Of a stretch of 64,000 nt of DNA, positions 58,945 through 64,000 are shown piece after piece. Both the position numbers and the translations under genes were made by a program. How positions within the stretch are numbered: position 1 is the first letter of the stretch; each line of letters opens with the position of its first letter. The stretch covers positions 214,761 through 278,760 of the forward strand of contig CABJAP010000006.1 in the NCBI GenBank assembly GCA_902363595.1, read 5' to 3'. This DNA comes from Clostridia bacterium (GTDB taxonomy: Bacteria; Bacillota; Clostridia; Peptostreptococcales; Anaerovoracaceae). A model generated the notes under the pieces. That model was given only the letters and a program-made list of their open reading frames with translations, had not been told where the DNA came from and did no database searches.

Positions 58945-60576
58945 TTAATCACATTTATATACAGTTCTTCCATCAAACATTGTCATAACAACTTTATCAT
59001 CGAGAATTTCTTCTGGCGTCAAATCGAACATATCCTTTTCAAAGGCGATAATATCCGCATACGCTCCCACTTTGATCTGCCCCAGCTTATTCTCCATATG
59101 CACTTGATACGCCGCATTGACCGTATAGGCCTCCAAGCATGTTTGCAGGGAAAGCTTCTGCTCCTGCGGCGGAAGGGAAAGCATTTGCGGATCGTTAAAA
59201 AATTTCGCATATCTTCGAGTCATCGCTGTTGCTATAGCAAGTCTCGGATCATAACCTACTTCATCAGCGGGTCTGTCGCTTCCCATAGTGATAAGCGCAC
59301 CTCCATCCATGATCTCTTTTAACATAAATTCCTCTTTCGATATGGAGCCCAGCGTTGTTTCAATTTCCGGATACCAGTAATGCCATCCGCCTGAAGTATT
59401 TGCTATGATATTAAGTTCCCCAAACCTTTTGCGGTCTTCTTTTTTTACATACTGCGTATGTGCATTCGTCACTCTCGTATCGCTGAACCCTGCCGCTCTT
59501 ACGGCCTCTGCGCCTTCAATGGCGGCGCGCGCCGCACGGTCGCCGATGGTGTGTGCATGCAGATCAAATCCCAGCTCTGCTACTTTGGCGTATAGTTTCC
59601 GGATGGCATCGCCTTCAAGAATAGGAAGGACCATTTCATAATCATCTATATACTGATAAGAAACACTGGCGGATTTTGTCTCGAAGGTTCCGTCAAGGAT
59701 CACTTTATAGGTACTGACCCTGCACTTATCATCATCGTAAAGGTCATTAAGTTCGATAAGTTCCTCTAATGCTCTTTCCACCTGTTCAGCCGAATCTACA
59801 AACGTGCAGTCGTAGAATCTCTGATAGACTTTGCCTTGGCGTGTCAGTTCCCATGTAACCTCATAAGGCCTGCGGCCCATCCAGTCAAAATTGCCGCAGC
59901 CTACCAGAGTCGTTATCCCTACCCGGGAAAATTCATCGGACATTACCTGGTAAGCGTTCTCCAAACTGGCATTGTCAAAAAAGTTAACCTTGCGCAGAAT
60001 CATATTTTCAGCCTCTGTTTCGACGACATGACCTGTCAGCCTGCCGTTTTCATCTTTTTCAAAGTACTGATATCCTGGTATGGGATCCGGTGTTTCCTCC
60101 GTTATTCCCGCAAGTTCAAAGGTTCTGGAATTGACCCAGCAGGCATGAAATCCGCTTCCCATCAGGATAACAGGCTTGTTGGGGCAAATGTCATCCAGCA
60201 GTTTAAGAGAATATGGCTGGTTTTCGTCAAATATAAATTCATTGTATCCCGCGCCCACATATGACTCATTATGCGGATTTTGCTCAATTTCCTTTCTCAA
60301 AGTTTCCAGCACTTCCTCCAGAGACATCTCCTCGCTGAATTGTATAGCATTCATGAAATATGCCGTCATTGCCGGATGGCAGTGGGCATCAATAAATCCT
60401 GGCAGCACCATAGCGCCCTTCATGTCCGCCACTTCTGTCCTTTCCTTCTTAAGTCTAAGAATTTCTTCGTTCGACCCTACCGCCTTCACAATATTCTCCT
60501 CTATTGCAACTGCTTCAGCTATTGAATTTTCGGGATCCATGGTGTAGACCACTCCGTTTAATAAAATTTTATCCAT
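58945..60576 (-). CDS. YtcJ/NfdA-type amidohydrolase (module B)
   Basis: The 543-residue protein is a metal-dependent amidohydrolase of the subgroup with N-substituted formamide deformylase and YtcJ. The first metal motif is PGFIDAHCHPAM, followed by HTIGDRAARAAIEGAE, the late histidine in VTNAHTQYV, and the aspartate in ITMGSDRPADEVGYDP. The C-terminal VGAYADIIAFEKDMFDL returns to the beta sandwich. It should cleave an N-acyl or amide bond in the cytoplasm. GGGGTGAAA precedes the ATG at 60576. It lies between the permease and dehydrogenase genes, 14 bp before the latter, suggesting that it unmasks the dehydrogenase substrate. Module A has no counterpart. Confidence 0.83.
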   Translation of the reverse strand: MDKILLNGVVYTMDPENSIAEAVAIEENIVKAVGSNEEILRLKKERTEVADMKGAMVLPGFIDAHCHPAMTAYFMNAIQFSEEMSLEEVLETLRKEIEQNPHNESYVGAGYNEFIFDENQPYSLKLLDDICPNKPVILMGSGFHACWVNSRTFELAGITEETPDPIPGYQYFEKDENGRLTGHVVETEAENMILRKVNFFDNASLENAYQVMSDEFSRVGITTLVGCGNFDWMGRRPYEVTWELTRQGKVYQRFYDCTFVDSAEQVERALEELIELNDLYDDDKCRVSTYKVILDGTFETKSASVSYQYIDDYEMVLPILEGDAIRKLYAKVAELGFDLHAHTIGDRAARAAIEGAEAVRAAGFSDTRVTNAHTQYVKKEDRKRFGELNIIANTSGGWHYWYPEIETTLGSISKEEFMLKEIMDGGALITMGSDRPADEVGYDPRLAIATAMTRRYAKFFNDPQMLSLPPQEQKLSLQTCLEAYTVNAAYQVHMENKLGQIKVGAYADIIAFEKDMFDLTPEEILDDKVVMTMFDGRTVYKCD

Positions 60577-60614
60577 AAGTTTCACCCCAATCTTATACAA
60601 AATTATGATTTCAT

Positions 60615-62306
60615 TTACTGCGCCCGAGTTTCATCAGCATGTTCGCCTATTGTCACAGTGATCTTTGTCGGCATAGCCATCTTTTGATCTTTTTTAGTAG
60701 CTGCCATATAAAGAGTCAGGGAAATGATGACGCAGATCCCTCCTCCTATCAGCAATGCCAGTCTCATAGCTCCAAAATTGCCGAGCAATCCTCCTCCATA
60801 TACCGACGCATAATATTCCGGACCCCAGTCTCCCTCCATCACGCCGAAGTAAAAGTATCCGACTATTGAGACAAAGCCCATGATGATCATATATTTTGCG
60901 ATGCGGTAGAGGTCTCCGTAAGCCATCCTCGTTCTCGGATTCTGGGGATATAGCTCTGGATCGCTTTCTGAAAACCCTCCCAAGGTGATTTTTACGATTG
61001 GGTATGTAACTCCTACAATCAGCAGGAATATCTGACCATATAGAAAATAATCCATACCATTCATGTAATATGCCAGCACTGCTACGAAGGCCGGAAGTAC
61101 GGTAACAAGAAACAGTCCAACTCTGCCGCCACCCACAGAATAACATCCGGCTCTGCGCTCCATGGGAATATCTCTTCGTGCTTTGATTATTATTACTGAT
61201 ACAAGAACTTGCGCTACCAGAATCGGGATCACCTGGATTAGAACCAGGGCTTTAAATTCGATCTGCATCATTAAAATGGTTACAATTGCTATAGAAATTA
61301 CGCCGATATACGGCACCCCACTTTTTCTGGTTACATTGGTGATCCACTTTTTAGGGAACAGCCGGTCGTCCGCGAGTACAAAAAAGGATCTCGAACCTCC
61401 GGCCATGTTGGTATTGAAGCTGGATAAAGCGGCAACCATTGCAACCACGACGAAGATGACCTTTCCGGCATCACCAAACCACAATGAAAGAACCGTTGGG
61501 AATCCAATTCCCCCCATCTCACCAGGGCTCCACAGTTCCCATTGTCCTACGGAAACAAGTCCTGCTGCTGTCGGAAGCAAATAGGTGAGTGCAGATGCGG
61601 GTACGGCCAGTTTCATAGCCTTTGAGATGACCTGCGGATTTGAAATTTCACCGGCCATCAGCGTTATGGCCCCGAATCCGCAATACATCCATATACCAAG
61701 CCCTATGCCCATGCTTATACCGGTTAGGATATCCATTCCTTCCGGCATGAATGGCTCAAAAGGACTAAAAGACCAGTTCGAAAATCCGACGACCGAAACG
61801 AGAATAAACAGTACCACTACACATACGGCAAAGATCATGCTTACAATGCTTACATCTTTCAGACCCTTGAGATTTATCGCCGTGAAAATTAAGATAATGA
61901 CCACTTTAATAACGGTTGCTTCCAGCTGGGTCATATCCACGATGGTTGCCAGGTAATTAACCGACATTACGACATAGGTGGAACTGCATACATAGAAGCT
62001 TACCGCTCCATTGATTCCCATTACGTAGGACCAGAATTCACCGAGCGTATGCTTGGCCCAGTAGTAATATCCGCCCTCTCCCGGCATAATGGATGACAAT
62101 TCCGCAGTGCCGAGCACGACCGGATAAGCCCATACGACCGCCATTCCTATGAGAATGCATATCGTCATTCCCGGTCCGCACCCACTCACAATTTCCTCTA
62201 CTCCAAATGCTCCCGCACTGGCCGTACAGTAAATCATACAGAACACGGAAAATACACTGTACTTGTTTTTTTGCAGACTTGATACTCCGCTGGTTTTTTC
62301 AGCCAT
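60615..62306 (-). CDS. APC-superfamily amino acid permease (module B)
   Basis: The 563-residue protein has about 12 membrane segments of the APC type. The first carries MIYCTASAGAFGVEEIVSGC, parallel to AGAYGIEEMV in the module A permease, and GIWMYCGFGAITLMAGEISN matches GIWMYSGFDEMSLLAGEIEG there. It should import an amino acid-like compound. I use the ATG at 62306, since GGAGG is well placed for it. It is the first gene of the operon and is preceded by a promoter with the 19-bp spacer typical of MerR control. Confidence 0.86.
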   Translation of the reverse strand: MAEKTSGVSSLQKNKYSVFSVFCMIYCTASAGAFGVEEIVSGCGPGMTICILIGMAVVWAYPVVLGTAELSSIMPGEGGYYYWAKHTLGEFWSYVMGINGAVSFYVCSSTYVVMSVNYLATIVDMTQLEATVIKVVIILIFTAINLKGLKDVSIVSMIFAVCVVVLFILVSVVGFSNWSFSPFEPFMPEGMDILTGISMGIGLGIWMYCGFGAITLMAGEISNPQVISKAMKLAVPASALTYLLPTAAGLVSVGQWELWSPGEMGGIGFPTVLSLWFGDAGKVIFVVVAMVAALSSFNTNMAGGSRSFFVLADDRLFPKKWITNVTRKSGVPYIGVISIAIVTILMMQIEFKALVLIQVIPILVAQVLVSVIIIKARRDIPMERRAGCYSVGGGRVGLFLVTVLPAFVAVLAYYMNGMDYFLYGQIFLLIVGVTYPIVKITLGGFSESDPELYPQNPRTRMAYGDLYRIAKYMIIMGFVSIVGYFYFGVMEGDWGPEYYASVYGGGLLGNFGAMRLALLIGGGICVIISLTLYMAATKKDQKMAMPTKITVTIGEHADETRAQ

Positions 62307-62354
62307 CTCTACCTCCTTTTCCATTAATCCTATATTATCGTTCTTTCACTTATA

Positions 62355-62385
62355 AGAATAAACCGTCCTGTACACTAAAGGTCAA
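62355..62385 (-). promoter_or_regulatory. MerR-type promoter of module B
   Basis: On the minus strand TTGACC (62385-62380) and TATTCT (62360-62355) are separated by 19 bp instead of 17. The spacer contains TGTACA and partially symmetrical flanks. An overlong spacer is the hallmark of promoters activated by MerR proteins through DNA distortion, and a MerR gene starts 90 bp away in the opposite direction. Confidence 0.65.
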
Positions 62386-62475
62386 TTAGTCAAAAAATTT
62401 ATTTTATTCAAAAACATTAAGTGCACTTGATATTTTGTGATACAATGGAAGATATTATAAAAGGTGGTAGTACTT

Positions 62476-63792
62476 ATGAAGATAGGTGAATTTGCAAAAA
62501 AATATAATGTTCCTATTTCAACGATCCGGTATTATATTGAAGAGGGGTTGATAACACCAAAAAAACATGGTGCGCAATACAATTTTAATGAATTTAACGA
62601 GTCTGAAATGCAGCTTCTGATTGATCTTCGGGATTCCTCTTTTTCACTGGAAGAAATGCGCCAATTTGTCAACATTTCAAGGATATTTGACGAAAAAGAC
62701 CCTTTGCGCTGCAAAGAATTGGGTGCTCTCTTTATGAGTAAAAAGAAACTTCTTGCTGAACAAATACAAAGCACAAAGGCGGCTATTGAAACCATCAATC
62801 TGAAACTCAGAGAACTTGCATTCAGAGAAACCGTTTTGACCGCATCTGCAAAGACGCCGCTCCTTTCGGACAAGAAAACCGGGCTGCCCCTGAAGTCGCT
62901 GTCTTTCATCGTCTGTCCCGACTGTGAGAGCGTTCTTGATATGGATAATGTAAAATTATCCGCAGGCAGCGTAATCTCTGGTTCTATGAGGTGCTCATGC
63001 GGTTATGAAGGTTATATCCAGGACGGAATCATTTGTGTGGACAAAAACATCGATCTGGACCAGGATCCTTCATTTTGCGATGACTATTTTATTGATCCGA
63101 CCACTAGTGAGCATGAGTCGCTGTTTTACGAAGGATTTCTCTCCGCTCCTCAGCGCTATCTGTCTATCAACTACGAAGCCAGAACCTGGCTGAATGAAAT
63201 CATAATAAACCGAATTCCTCATCCGGATACGGTCCTTTTTCCCGATATCGCTTCTGTGTTTCCATACCTGTACAGCAATGCCGAGTACTTGAAAAATGCA
63301 ACGATTATTATCATGGGACTATCGAGAGAAACAATCGCTGCAGTTCGCAAACATATTGACAGTCTGCAAACAGATTTGAATATTATTTATATTGTGACCG
63401 CCTCCAATAAGCTTCCTTTAAAGAAAAAAAGCATAAATCTGCTGATCGACTATCTGGGTTCATATAATTATGCGTTCTTTTTTAATAAACCGCTCTATGA
63501 ATATCTCGATCCTTATTTTTCGGATAGTGCGTCTATTGCCGGCTGTCTTTGTTATTATAAAACAGGAGCGAAATCTCCCCTGAATATTTCCCGGGAATAC
63601 GGCCGTGCCATGAATCCTTTTATTACATTGTCATCCTATATGGATACGCTTTTATTGCACGGATACACGGTCATTGAGGATAAAAAAATTGGATACAATA
63701 CTGTTTTCTCCGAATATTTTCACTATCATGAAAATGGAGAAAAACAATATTTGCACACCCTTCTTGCCGTCCGCCCAGCAGCGTCGAAGTGA
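62476..63792 (+). CDS. MerR-type regulator fused to a zinc ribbon and methyltransferase-like domain
   Basis: The 438-residue protein begins with a MerR helix-turn-helix (MKIGEFAKKYNVPISTIRYY, then IEEGLITPKK) and a dimerisation helix to about 115. About 140-195 is a Trm112-like zinc ribbon with CPDCES and CSCGYEG. About 200-435 looks like a worn class I methyltransferase fold: a strand-loop ATIIIMGLS in place of the glycine-rich SAM loop, then IIYIVTASNKLPLKKKSINL and LLIDYLGSYNYAFF, as in the post-motif region. The SAM-binding glycines are missing, so sensing rather than catalysis is inferred. A GTG 12 bp upstream is in frame; AAAGGTGG favours the ATG at 62476. It is divergent from module B and probably activates it. 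Confidence 0.75.
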   Translation: MKIGEFAKKYNVPISTIRYYIEEGLITPKKHGAQYNFNEFNESEMQLLIDLRDSSFSLEEMRQFVNISRIFDEKDPLRCKELGALFMSKKKLLAEQIQSTKAAIETINLKLRELAFRETVLTASAKTPLLSDKKTGLPLKSLSFIVCPDCESVLDMDNVKLSAGSVISGSMRCSCGYEGYIQDGIICVDKNIDLDQDPSFCDDYFIDPTTSEHESLFYEGFLSAPQRYLSINYEARTWLNEIIINRIPHPDTVLFPDIASVFPYLYSNAEYLKNATIIIMGLSRETIAAVRKHIDSLQTDLNIIYIVTASNKLPLKKKSINLLIDYLGSYNYAFFFNKPLYEYLDPYFSDSASIAGCLCYYKTGAKSPLNISREYGRAMNPFITLSSYMDTLLLHGYTVIEDKKIGYNTVFSEYFHYHENGEKQYLHTLLAVRPAASK

Positions 63793-63847
63793 TCGCTGCC
63801 GGGGGCACGGAAACGTTTATGAAATAAGAGCTTCAAGAGATAAATAC

Positions 63848-63880
63848 AAAAACAGCCTTCCAAAATGGAAAGCTGTTTTT
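63848..63880 (+). terminator. Terminator of the MerR-type gene
   Basis: AAAACAGC and GCTGTTTT, extended by TTCC/GGAA with one mismatch, enclose an AAAAT loop and are followed by TTTTGCG. It lies about 60 bp after the stop codon. Confidence 0.75.
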
Positions 63881-64000
63881 GCGTTTGTTCTTCAGTATGG
63901 TGGAGATGGCTTTTTACGCTTTATATCCACAATCGAATTGGGGAAGTACCGACATAAGTGATTGCAACAAGTTCAGCAACTTTGCAAACAAAAAAGCCCC

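Noticed and set aside
63881..64000. Possible gene start or end at the window edge
   Set aside because: Short open frames exist on both strands but none has a ribosome site or recognisable sequence; the final AAAAAAGCCCC may be half of a terminator outside the window.

Overview
The window looks like chromosomal DNA of an anaerobic, endospore-forming member of the Clostridia (Bacillota) of moderate GC content. The support is an intact spoIIAA-spoIIAB-sigF operon, a sigK gene, a YlmC/YmxH-type sporulation protein, RNase Y, DUF1540 and DUF1015 proteins, clostridial-style BspA-like surface proteins, strong AGGAGG ribosome sites and many Rho-independent terminators. The amino-acid-directed permeases and dehydrogenases suggest an amino-acid fermenter, possibly near Anaerovoracaceae or Eubacteriaceae; that placement is a guess.

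Layout. 1-6300: two secreted surface proteins (an Ig-like protein cut by the window edge and a 1542-residue BspA-like LRR protein) on the minus strand, around a small XRE regulator. 6300-7100: a non-coding stretch holding an unusual 246-bp inverted-repeat element. 7100-13450: accessory genes (AIM24-like protein, lipoproteins, a TetR/MFS pair with a shared operator, tRNA-Thr, deoxyinosine glycosylase, alpha/beta hydrolase, isochorismatase-type hydrolase). 13470-18150: forespore sigma-F operon, then thiI with its cysteine desulfurase and a cytidylate-kinase-like protein. 18190-20410: a DHA2 efflux pump with its TetR regulator. 20630-25490: module A, an APC permease and a saccharopine-dehydrogenase-like protein with a divergent AraC regulator. 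25500-26900: a decayed D-Ala-D-Ala ligase gene and a flavodoxin-fold reductase.

27130-36330 is a housekeeping block: rny, rodA, minD, mrdA, mreD, mreC, radC, a DUF1540 gene and sigK. The usual mreB and minC are missing from the shape/division cluster. 36480-40520: a second class B PBP, DUF1015, cmk and nrdR. 40700-47300: a cyclase/transporter pair, the YlmC-like gene, a glycine-riboswitch-controlled AGCS symporter, a secreted trigger-factor-like lipoprotein and a small alarmone synthetase. 47390-53030: two large c-di-GMP enzymes flanking a Crp/Fnr regulator. 53020-55130: a divergent LysR/phosphonoacetate-hydrolase-like pair. 55280-57340: a zinc-ribbon protein and a thioredoxin system. 57700-63790: module B, a second saccharopine-dehydrogenase-like gene with an amidohydrolase and an APC permease, divergent from an unusual MerR regulator.

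The most interesting content is the pair of paralogous modules A and B. They look like two versions of an uncharacterised uptake-and-oxidation pathway for an amino-acid-like compound, each with its own large, effector-domain-bearing regulator. Other notable items are the 246-bp inverted-repeat element, a GC-rich structured-RNA candidate beside rny, a singlet glycine riboswitch with an upstream ghost hairpin, and an internally deleted ligase pseudogene.
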